Below are positions 26,619-36,049 of a stretch of 40,422 nt of DNA, in pieces. The stretch comes from Armatimonadota bacterium (GTDB lineage: Bacteria > Armatimonadota > Hebobacteria > CAIYQO01). Positions within the stretch are counted from its first letter, which is position 1. Every line of letters begins with the position of its first letter. The notes beneath the pieces are model-generated. The model searched no databases, was not told the origin of the DNA, and saw only the letters and a list, made by a program, of their open reading frames with translations. Location of the stretch: NCBI GenBank assembly GCA_020060775.1, contig JAGUZN010000045.1:1-40422 (forward strand), given 5' to 3'. The position numbers and the translations under genes are program-made.

Positions 26619-26643
26619 AAGTTGCGTAATCATTACGCAACTT
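26619..26643. promoter_or_regulatory. perfect 25-bp palindrome, candidate operator
   Basis: Half-site AAGTTGCGTAAT, central C, then the exact complement. It lies 17 bp upstream of the pseudopilin -35 and 34 bp upstream of the sensor-gene -35, so one dimeric regulator could control both. The regulator is unknown; the LacI-family protein is the only classical repressor in the window. Confidence 0.65.
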
Positions 26644-26677
26644 TCCAGGCGGCGCACCACGAGGGCGCAGGGTTCCG

Positions 26678-26707
26678 TTGAGGCTGTACGCCGCTTAATG
26701 GTATAAT
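26678..26707 (+). promoter_or_regulatory. sigma70 promoter of the PHP-Cache-PAS-CBS-DUF294 gene
   Basis: TTGAGG (26678-26683), 18 nt, perfect TATAAT (26702-26707). The leader to GTG 26795 is about 80 nt. Confidence 0.65.
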
Positions 26708-26794
26708 GACCGTGCCGGATACGAAGGCCAACCCCCACGCTCCATCGCGCACATAACCGAGAAGGCGACGATGCCTTCGCATATGGGGTGAAAC

Positions 26795-29700
26795 GTGACC
26801 ACCTGTGACCAGGAAACGCAGATCGCCACAACGCGCGTTGACCTCCACTGTCACTCCACCTGCAGTGACGGCGCCCTGTCGCCTCGCGAGATGGCCGAGC
26901 ACCTGGCCGCCGGCGAAGTGGTCGCCGCTGCGCTCGTCGACCACGACACCACAGAGGGGTTCGCCGAGTTCAGCCACGCGCTCGCAAGACGGGAGATTGC
27001 CTCCATCCCCGGTATCGAAGTGACCGTGCAATTCCGCGGCAAAGAGGCACACCTGCTGGCCTACGGCATTGACCCGTCCCACGGTGCGTTGCAAGCCACG
27101 CTGTTCGAGTTGCGGCAGGCCCGTGCCGCCGATGTGCAGAGCGTCGTCGAAACGCTGCGTAAAAAGTCGCCCACCCACGAGCACGCCGGCGCCCCCCTGC
27201 CCCCTGGTGGAAAACTCGAGAGCGCGGATGCGATTGCGCTGGTGCACGACGCTGGCGGGCGCGCCTTCCTCGCACATCCGTTGACGCTGACCAACGACCT
27301 CGACGAACTGGAACAACTCCTGATAACACTCAAAGGCCAGGGGCTCGATGGCATCGAAGCGATCTATTCCCCCTACACTGACGAACAGCGACAGCGCCTG
27401 TGCGAAATTGCGAAACGTCTGGGTTTGCTGGTGAGCGCGGGCACCGATGCGCACGACCGCCATGCGCAAGGAGCCAGTGCGGGCATTGACATGCCCACTG
27501 ATCTCTGGAAAGCCTTCCGCGATGCCGTTTACGCCGGCAACCAGCCGGCAGCAAGAGCGACTACGCCCGCGCCGGTACGGGCGCGCACACGCTTCCAGCG
27601 GCGCAAGTTCATCTTCCATTTCGTCTTTCCCTCCTTCCTGGCAGTCGCACTGTTCATCACCGCCATCTACGCGATCATCCTGCCGACCTTCGAGCGCTCA
27701 CTCCTCGATCGGAAGCGCGAGATGATCCGCGAGCTCACCAATTCCGCCTGGAGCATCCTGGCGGGGCTGGAACGGGATGAACGCGCCGGCAGACTCACCC
27801 GCGAGCAGGCTCAGGCCATGGCGATCAGCCGCATCGAGTCACTGCGCTATGGTCGCGAAGGTAAAGATTACTTCTGGCTGCAGGATGAAACACCGCGCAT
27901 CATCATGCACCCCTATCGCAAAGACCTGAACGGTCAGGACGTCGCCAACGTGCGCGACCCGCGCGGCGTCGCCATTTTCGTCGAATTCGCTGAGGTTGTC
28001 CGGCGGGGTGAAGAAGGATACGTCGAGTACGTCTGGCAGTGGAAAGACGACCCCAGTCGCCTGGAGCCCAAAGAATCCTACCTCAAAGGCTTCGAGCCCT
28101 GGGGATGGATTATCGGTACGGGCATCTACATCGAAGACGTCAAAGCGGAAATTCAGCGCATCGAACGCAGCCTGGTGCAGACCTCGCTGGTCATTTCCAT
28201 CATCGTCGTGTTGCTGCTGCTCTATGTCGTGGTGGAAAGTCTGCGTCTGGAACGTGAACGCACTGAGGCCGTGGAAAGCCTGCAGGATTCGACGGAACGA
28301 TACCGTTCCCTGGTCGAAGCCACCACCGAAGGAACGCTGCTGGTCATTGACGGACGCTGTCGTTATGCGAATCCGATCTTCCTCAGCATGGTGGGCGCCA
28401 GCCTGCAGGAGCTTGAACTGCGTGACTTGATCGACCTCTTCCCGGTCAACGCGGAAAACGCCCTCGCCTGGGAGAATCTCAACCGCCTCCTGCAGGGCGA
28501 GGAAATGCGGGAAGGGTTCGACGGCATGCTGCGGCGGCGGGATGGCAAGCTGCTCGAGTGCGTATGCACCGCCAATCGCATCTCCTTCGCCGGGCGCAGC
28601 GGCTTCATCCTGCTGGCGCGCAGCATCGGCCCGACCTCGGGAGCGGAGCGAGTAGCGATGCGCAATGGACACGAGGCGCACCTGCCGCAGGTGGCGGAAG
28701 GAAGCCAGGTTGGCCTCTTCCGCGCGCGCGCCTCCTCCCGCGGCACCCTGCTGGCGTTTAATCCGGCCACGCTGCGCCTCCTGACGACGGCGGATGGGAC
28801 GGATGGCGCGCAGGCGGCGCTTGCCGACCTCTTCCCCACCCCGGCGGAATACGAAGACTTCTACCAGGAATTGCAGCGTGCGGGATCGGCCGAGCGTCAT
28901 CTGCCGGTAACCACTCATGATCCGGGCAGCAGGATGGTCGCGCTCTCCGCCACCCTCACCGTTGATGAACACGGGAAGCCCCGCTACATCGATGGAGTCG
29001 TCGAGGATATCACCCTGCAGCAGCAGCGCGCGGCCGAGCAGGCGGCGGTCATCGAAAAACTACAGACCTCCCTCCTCTTCCTGCATGAGCCGGTGAAACG
29101 CCTGGAAGGGCGCGCGGTCTTCTGCCGGTACGATACGCCCATTCACACCGCCACCGCCATGATGACCGAGCAACGCTCCAGCGCCGCTCTCGTGCAGTCC
29201 GAAGATAGCAGCGTGATCGGCATCGTCACCGATGGCGACATCCGGCAGCGTGTCGTCGCTGCCGATCTCAGCCGGCGTGAACCGGTGCACCGCATCATGA
29301 CCTCGCCGCTGGTGACGATCGACAAGCATGCGGAAATTTACCAGGCGCTGTTACTCATGGAGCAGCGGAATATCCATCACCTCGCCGTCGCCGATGAAAC
29401 CGGACGTGTGACCGGCGTCATTCGCAACCAGGAGCTGCTGCAGTTCCGCAATTACGGGCCGATTGTGCTCACGCGGGAAGTCGAGGGGGCGGCCACGCCC
29501 GAGGAAGTAGTGCGCAACTGCCGGCGCGTGCCGGAAATGGTGCGCGCCCTGCTCGAGTGCGGCGCCCATCCGGAACGCATCACGCGCATGATTTCCGCCG
29601 TCTGCAACGCGGCCACCGTGCGCCTCATCGCGCTGGCGGAAGAAGAGCTGGGCCCCGTGCCGACGCCGTTTGTGTTGCTGGCGCTGGGCAGCCAGGGGCG

Positions 29701-30493
29701 GCAGGAGATGACGCTGGCCAGCGACCAGGACAACGCCATCCTCTACGATCTCCCGCCCGGCGCCGACAACCAGCTACAGGTTGAGGAATATCTGCAGGCG
29801 CTGGGACGCTTCGTCTGCACCTGGCTCGACCGCGCCGGATACCCCCTCTGCCGCGGCGACGTCATGGCGCAGAATCCGCGCTGGTGCCAACCCCTGTCCG
29901 TCTGGAAGCGGTACTTCGGCGACTGGATACAGCGTGCCGAAGCACAGCAGTTGCTGGAATTCAGCATCTTCTTCGACTTCAACCCGCTCTACGGCCCGGA
30001 GGCACTCACGCACGAACTGCGCCGCCACATCGACGACCTGCTGCGCGCCCGCCCCGCCTTCTTCCCCCACATCGCGCAGAATGCGCTCCTCTTCAAACCG
30101 CCAACACGCCTGTTTGGCCGTATCCTCGGCGGCGAGCAACCGGGGCAGCTCGACCTCAAAGATGCCCTCATGCCCATCATCAGCTTCGCCCGGCTCTACG
30201 CGCTCCGCCACGAACTGGAAGCGACGCACACCCTGCACCGCCTGCAGTTGCTGGCCGAAGCCGATGTCCTCACCGAATCGAGCCGACGGGACATTGCTGG
30301 CGCCTATGAGTTCCTCATGCGCCTGCGCCTGCAGCAACAGGCTGCGGCCATCGCCACCGGACAAAGCCCGGACAATCTGCTCAACTACCGCCGCCTCACC
30401 CAGGCTGAACACACCCTCCTCAATCAATCCTTCGCCTTGATCGAAGCCATTCAAAAACGCATCAGCTACGACTTCCTCGGCGGCACCGCCTAA
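26795..30493 (+). CDS. membrane sensor fusing PHP phosphoesterase, Cache, two PAS, two CBS and DUF294 nucleotidyltransferase domains
   Basis: 1232 residues from GTG 26795 (GGGGTGA just upstream). PHP domain 15-247 with its metal ligands: HCH (18-20), D25, VDHD (48-51), GIEV (73-76), AHP (160-162), GTDAH (216-220). Helix 273-297, an extracytoplasmic Cache-type sensor 300-447 (DYFWLQDETPRIIMHPY; GWIIGTGIYIEDVKAEI), helix 461-482, PAS-like 500-610 and 637-745, CBS pair ~770-885, then a GlnD/DUF294-like nucleotidyltransferase with GSQGRQEMTLASDQDNA (965-981) and a DUF294_C-like tail. PHP enzymes split phosphoesters; DUF294 is predicted to transfer nucleotidyl groups. Both ends should be cytoplasmic. 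A two-way nucleotide or protein modification switch driven by an external ligand is my inference. Confidence 0.8.
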   Translation: MTTCDQETQIATTRVDLHCHSTCSDGALSPREMAEHLAAGEVVAAALVDHDTTEGFAEFSHALARREIASIPGIEVTVQFRGKEAHLLAYGIDPSHGALQATLFELRQARAADVQSVVETLRKKSPTHEHAGAPLPPGGKLESADAIALVHDAGGRAFLAHPLTLTNDLDELEQLLITLKGQGLDGIEAIYSPYTDEQRQRLCEIAKRLGLLVSAGTDAHDRHAQGASAGIDMPTDLWKAFRDAVYAGNQPAARATTPAPVRARTRFQRRKFIFHFVFPSFLAVALFITAIYAIILPTFERSLLDRKREMIRELTNSAWSILAGLERDERAGRLTREQAQAMAISRIESLRYGREGKDYFWLQDETPRIIMHPYRKDLNGQDVANVRDPRGVAIFVEFAEVVRRGEEGYVEYVWQWKDDPSRLEPKESYLKGFEPWGWIIGTGIYIEDVKAEIQRIERSLVQTSLVISIIVVLLLLYVVVESLRLERERTEAVESLQDSTERYRSLVEATTEGTLLVIDGRCRYANPIFLSMVGASLQELELRDLIDLFPVNAENALAWENLNRLLQGEEMREGFDGMLRRRDGKLLECVCTANRISFAGRSGFILLARSIGPTSGAERVAMRNGHEAHLPQVAEGSQVGLFRARASSRGTLLAFNPATLRLLTTADGTDGAQAALADLFPTPAEYEDFYQELQRAGSAERHLPVTTHDPGSRMVALSATLTVDEHGKPRYIDGVVEDITLQQQRAAEQAAVIEKLQTSLLFLHEPVKRLEGRAVFCRYDTPIHTATAMMTEQRSSAALVQSEDSSVIGIVTDGDIRQRVVAADLSRREPVHRIMTSPLVTIDKHAEIYQALLLMEQRNIHHLAVADETGRVTGVIRNQELLQFRNYGPIVLTREVEGAATPEEVVRNCRRVPEMVRALLECGAHPERITRMISAVCNAATVRLIALAEEELGPVPTPFVLLALGSQGRQEMTLASDQDNAILYDLPPGADNQLQVEEYLQALGRFVCTWLDRAGYPLCRGDVMAQNPRWCQPLSVWKRYFGDWIQRAEAQQLLEFSIFFDFNPLYGPEALTHELRRHIDDLLRARPAFFPHIAQNALLFKPPTRLFGRILGGEQPGQLDLKDALMPIISFARLYALRHELEATHTLHRLQLLAEADVLTESSRRDIAGAYEFLMRLRLQQQAAAIATGQSPDNLLNYRRLTQAEHTLLNQSFALIEAIQKRISYDFLGGTA

Positions 30494-30533
30494 GAAGCTG
30501 TTTTCACAGACAGAGAGTTTGAATACAGCTTCT
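30493..30533 (+). terminator. 9-bp inverted repeat directly after the PHP-Cache gene
   Basis: AGAAGCTGT (30493-30501) and ACAGCTTCT (30525-30533), perfect arms with a 23-nt loop, starting in the stop codon. The long loop and lack of a U-tract make it a weak terminator; it could also be a mobile-element remnant. Confidence 0.3.
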
Positions 30534-30832
30534 ATGGCACGCAGCACACGCGGAATGCCGTCGCGCCCAGCGTAGCGAATTCCAGGTAGAGGGTGGCCTG
30601 GTCGGAGCGCCCGTGCCTGCCATGAGCCGCGTCGAACGGTCGGAGCGCCGTCATCCCTGCCGGCCCCCACCAGCCCAGCCTCCATGGTTGCGACTGGCGG
30701 TTGCACAAAAATACGCATGGCATGCCACACTCACCACCAACCACTCCCCCCAAACAGGCATGTTCACGGAAAGGTGGATGCGGAAACTCAACGAGGGGCT
30801 GTAAACAGAGGAAAGCAGGCGTGAAAGATCCC
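30534..30832. other. 299-nt intergenic region with short repeats
   Basis: No supportable gene. GGTCGGAGCGCC occurs twice, 38 bp apart (30600-30611, 30638-30649). A 27-bp segment at 30726-30752 (starting CACACTCACCAC) matches 39881-39907 in 23 of 27 positions. The sequence lies between the convergent PHP-Cache gene and small receiver gene. Confidence 0.45.
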
Positions 30833-31192
30833 TTACGACAGCATCTGCTTGATCAGTTCACGCAAGCGCATGATGCCCTCCGTCTTGCGCATACAGGCAT
30901 CCGCGCCGCAGGCGGCGCATGCCTCTTCGACGTGGGCATGATTGCTGTAGAGAATGGCCTTCAACCCGGGATACTGCGCTTTCGCAGTGGCAATCAACGC
31001 GTCGCCCTTCATCCCGGGCAAGTCCCAGTCGGCCAGCAACACCGCAAATGGGCCGGCCGCCAGTTGCGCCAGCGCGTCATCGGCGGTATCAGCCGTGACG
31101 ACGGTATACCCGGCCAGCATGAGCACCTGCACAAACAGGGCGGCTTGCTCACGATCATCTTCGACCAACAAAATGCGTTGTGTTTCAACCAT
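30833..31192 (-). CDS. single-domain response regulator (receiver only)
   Basis: 119 residues from ATG 31192; earlier in-frame starts would overlap the promoter at 31224-31252. Receiver fold: RILLVEDDREQAAL with the acidic pair, VLLADWDLPGMKGDAL with phospho-acceptor Asp55, ILYSNHA with the Ser switch, and CMRKTEG with the conserved Lys. The Pro that normally follows this Lys is replaced by Thr. There is no output domain, so it must act on a partner protein. It is divergent from the five-PAS kinase, its likely partner. The segment DWDLPGMKGDALI is close to one in the receiver at 39215-39589. Confidence 0.85.
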   Translation of the reverse strand: MVETQRILLVEDDREQAALFVQVLMLAGYTVVTADTADDALAQLAAGPFAVLLADWDLPGMKGDALIATAKAQYPGLKAILYSNHAHVEEACAACGADACMRKTEGIMRLRELIKQMLS

Positions 31193-31223
31193 AGCGGACG
31201 GCCAGCCCTTCCCTTCGGCGCAC

Positions 31224-31252
31224 ATCATAGCATATCGCGCCGCATGTGTCAG
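31224..31252 (-). promoter_or_regulatory. sigma70 promoter of the small receiver gene
   Basis: Minus strand CTGACA (31252-31247), 17 nt, TATGAT (31229-31224). The predicted leader is about 25 nt. Confidence 0.6.
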
Positions 31253-31358
31253 ACCACTCGTGATACAGTTGTGTGTAATCTTTGATGGGGCTACAGACCA
31301 GACAGGAGTCACGCCCGATTTCGGTGAACAGAGGTGGTGCTTGGAAAGAGGTGCCAAT

Positions 31359-34211
31359 ATGACCGACAATCAGCATAACGCCTACGACGACACACACCTG
31401 GCACAACAACTCATCGCCTTCCGCCAACAGTTGGAACGTGAAGGCGTGGCGGTGGAAATCGATCAAGATGCCCCGTTGGCGGAACAGCTGGCCCGGCTCC
31501 AGGATGTGGTGCTGCACCGCCTTGCGCGATATCGCGAGCGAGTCGCTGCCGGCCAACAGACCGAAGAAGCCTTGCATCGTAGCCGCACCCTCCTCGCTGA
31601 AGCTGAACAGCTCTCCCATACTGGCGCCTGGGAGTGGGATCTAAGCACGAGTCAATGGACCTTCTCCGATGAGTGGCTCGAAATTCACGGCGCAGCGCGT
31701 CGCACACTGGCTCCTGACGAACTCCTCGCTATCGCCCACCCGGACGACCGCGCGCGCATCGAGCAGGCTTTCCAGGATGTCCGCCTGGGCGTCAAGTCGT
31801 ACGAACTGGAGCACCGCATCATCCGCCAGGACACCGGCGAAGAGCGTGTCGTCAAGTCACGTGGACAATTCGTGCGCGACGCCGCCGGTGCAATCGTGCG
31901 CGTCTACGGCTTCGTTCAGGATATCACCGAGCAAAAACGCGCGGAAGAAGCCCTGCGCGAAAGCGAGGAACGCTTTCGCACGCTCTTTGCCAATATGACG
32001 GAAGGCTTCGCGCTGGGCGAGGCGATCTGCGATGACCAGGGTCGCTCGGTCAACTTTCGCTTCCTGGAAATTAACGACGCCTTCCTCCGCCAAACCGGCC
32101 TGCCGCGCGAGGTGGTCGGCAAGCCCATCACCGAAGCGCTGCCGAATTTAGAGCCCGTCTGGATCGAACGCTACACCAACGTCGCCATGTCCGGCGAACC
32201 GATCCGCTTCACAGAATACAACACCGACACCCAACGCTATTATGATGTCTACTGCTACCGTCCTGCCCCCGGGCGCTTCGCCATCCTCTTCCGCGACGTC
32301 ACCCATCTACGCTTCACCGAAGAGGCCCTCCGCGAGAGCGAGGCAAAATTCCGCAGCATTTTCGAGCAAGCGGCGGTCGGCATCGGGCGCGTGCGCTTCG
32401 AAGACGCACGCTGGATCGATGTCAATGACGCCTTTATCCGCATGGTTGGGTACAGTCGCGAGGAATTACTTAGCACGCCATGGCCGCAGATCACGTATCC
32501 GGAAGACATCGATATCGATCTGGTCCCCTTCCGCCAGATGGCGGCGGGCGAGCTCGAAAATTATAGCGTGGAGAAGCGCTTCATCCATAAGCAAGGCCAT
32601 CTCGTCTGGGCGCGCCTGACACTGTCGCTCGTGCGCGATGCACAGGGACAACCGGCATACGAGATTGCCATCATCGAAGATATCACCGACCGTAAGCAGG
32701 CCGTGGAGACCTTGCGTGAGAGCGAGGAGCGGCTCACACTCGCGCTTGATGCGGCGGGTCTCGGCACATGGGACCTTGATCTGACCACCGATGTGGCGGT
32801 CCGTTCCCTGCGCCATGACCAGATCTGGGGATATGCCAAGCCGCAGGCCGAGTGGGGGAAAGCGCGTGCGATGGCGCAGGTGCCGCCCGAAGATCACCCG
32901 CGTATCGTGGAAGCATATGCGCGGGCATTTAAAACCGGCGTACTTCACCATGAGAATCGTGTGATCTGGCCGGACGGCAGCGTCCATTGGATTGCGGCAG
33001 ATGGTCGAATCCAATGGGACAGCGAAGGCCGTCCTGCTCGTATCATCGGAGTGGTCGCTGACATCACCGACCGCAAGCGCGCCGAAGCGGCTCTGCGTGA
33101 AAGCGAAGCTCGTTTCAGCGCCGTCGCCAACAACATGGCGCAACTCGCCTGGATCACCGACGAAACGGGCTGGATCGTCTGGTATAACAAACGCTGGTAC
33201 GACTACACCGGCACCACCTTCGAGGAAATGCAGGGGTGGGGCTGGCAAAAGGTACATCACCCCGACCACGTGCAGCGCGTGGTGGAGAAGTTCAGACACG
33301 CCATTCAGACCGGCACGTTCTGGGAAGACACCTTCCCGCTGCGCGGCAAGGACGGGCAATACCGCTGGTTCCTCTCCCGCGCTATTCCGATCCGCGACGA
33401 ACAGGGCAAGGTCGTGCGCTGGTTCGGCACCAATACCGACATCACCGAATTACGTGAAACCCAACAGCAATTGCAGGACCTCACCACCACCCTCGAACAA
33501 CGCGTGCAGGAGCGCACAGCCGCGCTGGAATCCACGAATAAAGAACTGGAGGCCTTCAGCTATTCCGTCTCGCACGACCTGCGCGCACCCTTGCGCAGCA
33601 TCGACGGCTTCAGCAAAATCCTGCTCGAAAAATACCGGTCGCAGGTGGATGAGACCGGCCGGGACTACCTGCAGCGCGTGCGCAATGCCGCCATGCGCAT
33701 GGGACGCCTGATCGATGACATGCTCAACCTCTCGCGCATCGGCCGGCGCGAGATGCGCCGGGACACCGTGAACCTGAGCGACCTCGCCGCTGCCGTGCTG
33801 ACCGACCTGCGCGGGCGCGAGCCGGAGCGCCAGGTGCTCGTGGAAATCCAACCGGAGATGCTGGTCAATGGCGATCCCGGCCTGCTGCGCATCGTCATGG
33901 AGAATCTGCTCGGCAATGCCTGGAAGTTTACCAGTAAGACAGAGGGCGCCCGCATCGAAGTCGGCATGAGGATGCAGGAAGGTCGACGCATCTACTACGT
34001 GTGCGATAACGGCGCGGGGTTTGACATGTCTTACGCCGATAAACTCTTTTCTCCTTTCCAACGCCTGCACAGCGAGGATGAATTCCCCGGCACCGGCATC
34101 GGTCTCGCCGTCGTGCAGCGTATCATCACCCGCCACGGCGGCCATGCCTGGGCCGAAGGCGCCGAGGGCAAAGGCGCCACCATCTACTTCACGCTGGGAG
34201 AATCGGCATGA
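31359..34211 (+). CDS. soluble histidine kinase with five PAS domains
   Basis: 950 residues from ATG 31359 (AGAGGTG 5 nt upstream); the longer frame to 30954 lies antisense to the receiver gene. No membrane helix. Five PAS/PAC units at about 77-198, 203-325, 328-448, 455-578 and 582-703, most closed by a D-I-T-(D/E) segment and joined by repeated E-A-L-R-E-S-E linkers. Then a coiled coil (TLEQRVQERTAALEST), HisKA with His739 in SYSVSHDLRAPLRS, and HATPase with NLLGNAWKF, DNGAGFDMSYADKLFSPF and GTGIGLAVVQRI. The C-terminal half is the phytochrome-type kinase module, near-identical in style to the next gene. It has no receiver, so it should phosphorylate the separate receivers nearby. The stop overlaps the next start (ATGA). 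Confidence 0.9.
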   Translation: MTDNQHNAYDDTHLAQQLIAFRQQLEREGVAVEIDQDAPLAEQLARLQDVVLHRLARYRERVAAGQQTEEALHRSRTLLAEAEQLSHTGAWEWDLSTSQWTFSDEWLEIHGAARRTLAPDELLAIAHPDDRARIEQAFQDVRLGVKSYELEHRIIRQDTGEERVVKSRGQFVRDAAGAIVRVYGFVQDITEQKRAEEALRESEERFRTLFANMTEGFALGEAICDDQGRSVNFRFLEINDAFLRQTGLPREVVGKPITEALPNLEPVWIERYTNVAMSGEPIRFTEYNTDTQRYYDVYCYRPAPGRFAILFRDVTHLRFTEEALRESEAKFRSIFEQAAVGIGRVRFEDARWIDVNDAFIRMVGYSREELLSTPWPQITYPEDIDIDLVPFRQMAAGELENYSVEKRFIHKQGHLVWARLTLSLVRDAQGQPAYEIAIIEDITDRKQAVETLRESEERLTLALDAAGLGTWDLDLTTDVAVRSLRHDQIWGYAKPQAEWGKARAMAQVPPEDHPRIVEAYARAFKTGVLHHENRVIWPDGSVHWIAADGRIQWDSEGRPARIIGVVADITDRKRAEAALRESEARFSAVANNMAQLAWITDETGWIVWYNKRWYDYTGTTFEEMQGWGWQKVHHPDHVQRVVEKFRHAIQTGTFWEDTFPLRGKDGQYRWFLSRAIPIRDEQGKVVRWFGTNTDITELRETQQQLQDLTTTLEQRVQERTAALESTNKELEAFSYSVSHDLRAPLRSIDGFSKILLEKYRSQVDETGRDYLQRVRNAAMRMGRLIDDMLNLSRIGRREMRRDTVNLSDLAAAVLTDLRGREPERQVLVEIQPEMLVNGDPGLLRIVMENLLGNAWKFTSKTEGARIEVGMRMQEGRRIYYVCDNGAGFDMSYADKLFSPFQRLHSEDEFPGTGIGLAVVQRIITRHGGHAWAEGAEGKGATIYFTLGESA

Positions 34212-36049
34212 CCGCCGCAATGCCGGGACAACACCGCCTCGAAGCCTCGGTCGCGCGGTGGCTCCCCCCCGGCATCGGGGCGCGCCTGCTCCTGCTCATC
34301 GCACTGGCCTTGCTGCCCATGCTCCTCTTGCTCGCCTGGGTCTATTACCAGCGCTATGAAGTCCGGCGCGACCAGGCCCTGCAAACCGAACTCGAGGTCG
34401 CACAAGGAGTGGCGACCATCTTCGATACCTATGTGACGGATATACGCCGGGAAGCGTTTGTGGTCGGTCAGGCCATCGTCATCTATGGAGAGGACGAAAG
34501 AGCCAGGGCGAATCGCCTGCTCACCGTCACCGCCGGACAATATGCCACCGTCACCAGCATGCAATGGGTGTCGCCGCAGGGGCGCATCATCGCCTCCAGC
34601 GTGCCGGGCTCCATCGGCACGAATCTGGGAGACCGCCCGTACTTCCAATCCATCTTGGCCGGCGATGAGTGGGCGATCAGCGATCTGCTGCCGCAAGGTC
34701 GCGTCACCGGCCAGCCGGCATTCGTCATTGCGCACAGTATCCGCGGCGAAGCCGGCGCATTGCAGGGCGTGGTGGTGGTCGGCATTGACCCGGCACAGTT
34801 AGGTGAAGTGACCCTCACTCAGCGCCGCCCAGGCGGGGGCGCTTATGCCATCTTCGACCGCGAAGGCACACTGATTTACCGTAGCCCGGAGACCGCCTTC
34901 ACGCTGAAAGACCGCACGCAATGGCGCGAATCCGACGTCGTGCTGCGCGAAACCCTGCGCACGGGCGAACCGGCGACCGGCGTCACCCGGCTGGAGGTGG
35001 TCGGCGGAGAATGGGTATCGGCGCGCGTGCCCATCGAGCCGTACGGCTGGGTGGCGGGCGCAGGTCGTCCCGTAAATGTTACACTGACCCCCATCCGCAA
35101 GGCGCTGGTGCTCGATGCCTTGCTGGCGCTGCTGGCCACCGCGCTCGCCTTCATGCTGGCATGGGGCATCGGGCGCACCATCTCCCGCCCGTTGCGCCGC
35201 TTGCAGAGCGATGTGCGCGTCGTTGGCGAAGGCGACCTCTCGCATCGTGCCGCTGTGGCCGGCCCCGCTGAAGTGGCGCAGGTCGCCATGGGCTTCAATC
35301 AGATGGCCGAAGAGATCGAGGAGTTTCAGGACACGCTGGAAGACCGCGTGCAGCAGCGCACCGCCGAACTGGAAGCCTCGAACAAAGAGCTGGAATCTTT
35401 CAGCTACACCGTCGCCCACGACCTGCGCTCCCCGTTACGCGCACTCGACGGCTTCAGCAAGTTCCTGCTCGAGCGCTACCCGGAGCAGCTCGACGAGCGC
35501 GGCGCCGAGTATTTACACCGCATCCGCACTGCCGCGCAACGCATGGGGCGTCTGATCGACGATTTGCTGAATATGGCGCGCATTGGGCGAATGCCGATAC
35601 AGATTGAAGCGGTAAACTTGAGTGCGATGGCCGGCGAAATTATCGCGGAACTGCGCGAGCGTGATCCCGAGCGTCGGGTGGAGGTAGAGATCGCCCCCGA
35701 CCTCACCGTGCAGGGCGACCACGCGCTGCTGCGCATCGCGCTCGCGAATCTGCTGGAGAACGCCTGGAAGTTCACCAGCGGGCGCGAGGTTGCCCGCATC
35801 AGCGTGGGGATGGAGGAAATCGATGGCGAACGCGCCTTCTTTGTGCGGGATAACGGCGTCGGCTTTGACATGGCCTATGCCGACAAGCTCTTCCAGCCCT
35901 TCCACCGCCTGCATACCGAGGAAGAATTCCCCGGCACCGGCATCGGGCTGGCCCTCACCCAGCGCATCATCGCCCGCCATCGCGGCCGCATCTGGGCCCA
36001 CAGCGCCGTCGGACACGGCGCAAGTTTCTACTTTGTTGTAGGTGATTAG
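34208..36049 (+). CDS. membrane histidine kinase with dCache-like sensor and HAMP
   Basis: 613 residues; the start overlaps the previous stop by 4 nt, so translation is coupled. Helix LLLLIALALLPMLLLLAWVYY at ~27-47, a double-Cache-like extracellular domain to ~280 (VTSMQWVSPQGRIIASS; GDRPYFQSILAGDEWAISD), second helix LDALLALLATALAFMLAW, HAMP (ISRPLRRLQSDV), coiled coil, HisKA with His404 in SYTVAHDLRSPLRA, and HATPase with NLLENAWKF, DNGVGFDMAY and GTGIGLALTQRI. Its kinase half is a clear paralogue of the five-PAS kinase. The last codons and the stop (GGT GAT TAG) fall inside the first repeat of the four-helix-bundle cassette. Confidence 0.9.
   Translation: MTAAMPGQHRLEASVARWLPPGIGARLLLLIALALLPMLLLLAWVYYQRYEVRRDQALQTELEVAQGVATIFDTYVTDIRREAFVVGQAIVIYGEDERARANRLLTVTAGQYATVTSMQWVSPQGRIIASSVPGSIGTNLGDRPYFQSILAGDEWAISDLLPQGRVTGQPAFVIAHSIRGEAGALQGVVVVGIDPAQLGEVTLTQRRPGGGAYAIFDREGTLIYRSPETAFTLKDRTQWRESDVVLRETLRTGEPATGVTRLEVVGGEWVSARVPIEPYGWVAGAGRPVNVTLTPIRKALVLDALLALLATALAFMLAWGIGRTISRPLRRLQSDVRVVGEGDLSHRAAVAGPAEVAQVAMGFNQMAEEIEEFQDTLEDRVQQRTAELEASNKELESFSYTVAHDLRSPLRALDGFSKFLLERYPEQLDERGAEYLHRIRTAAQRMGRLIDDLLNMARIGRMPIQIEAVNLSAMAGEIIAELRERDPERRVEVEIAPDLTVQGDHALLRIALANLLENAWKFTSGREVARISVGMEEIDGERAFFVRDNGVGFDMAYADKLFQPFHRLHTEEEFPGTGIGLALTQRIIARHRGRIWAHSAVGHGASFYFVVGD

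Larger units (their letters stand above)
26380..26794. other. 415-nt divergent control region between the pseudopilin and the PHP-Cache sensor
   Basis: No gene is seen. It holds a minus-strand promoter (26573-26601), a perfect 25-bp palindrome (26619-26643) and a plus-strand promoter (26678-26707). Nearer the pseudopilin a GATACGTATGC stretch at 26411-26421 contains the palindrome ATACGTAT. The pseudopilin leader would be about 190 nt long. Confidence 0.6.

Noticed and set aside
26633-27619. 328-codon minus-strand open frame
   Set aside because: Antisense to the PHP domain, whose metal motifs are unmistakable on the plus strand, and it would run through the sensor promoter.
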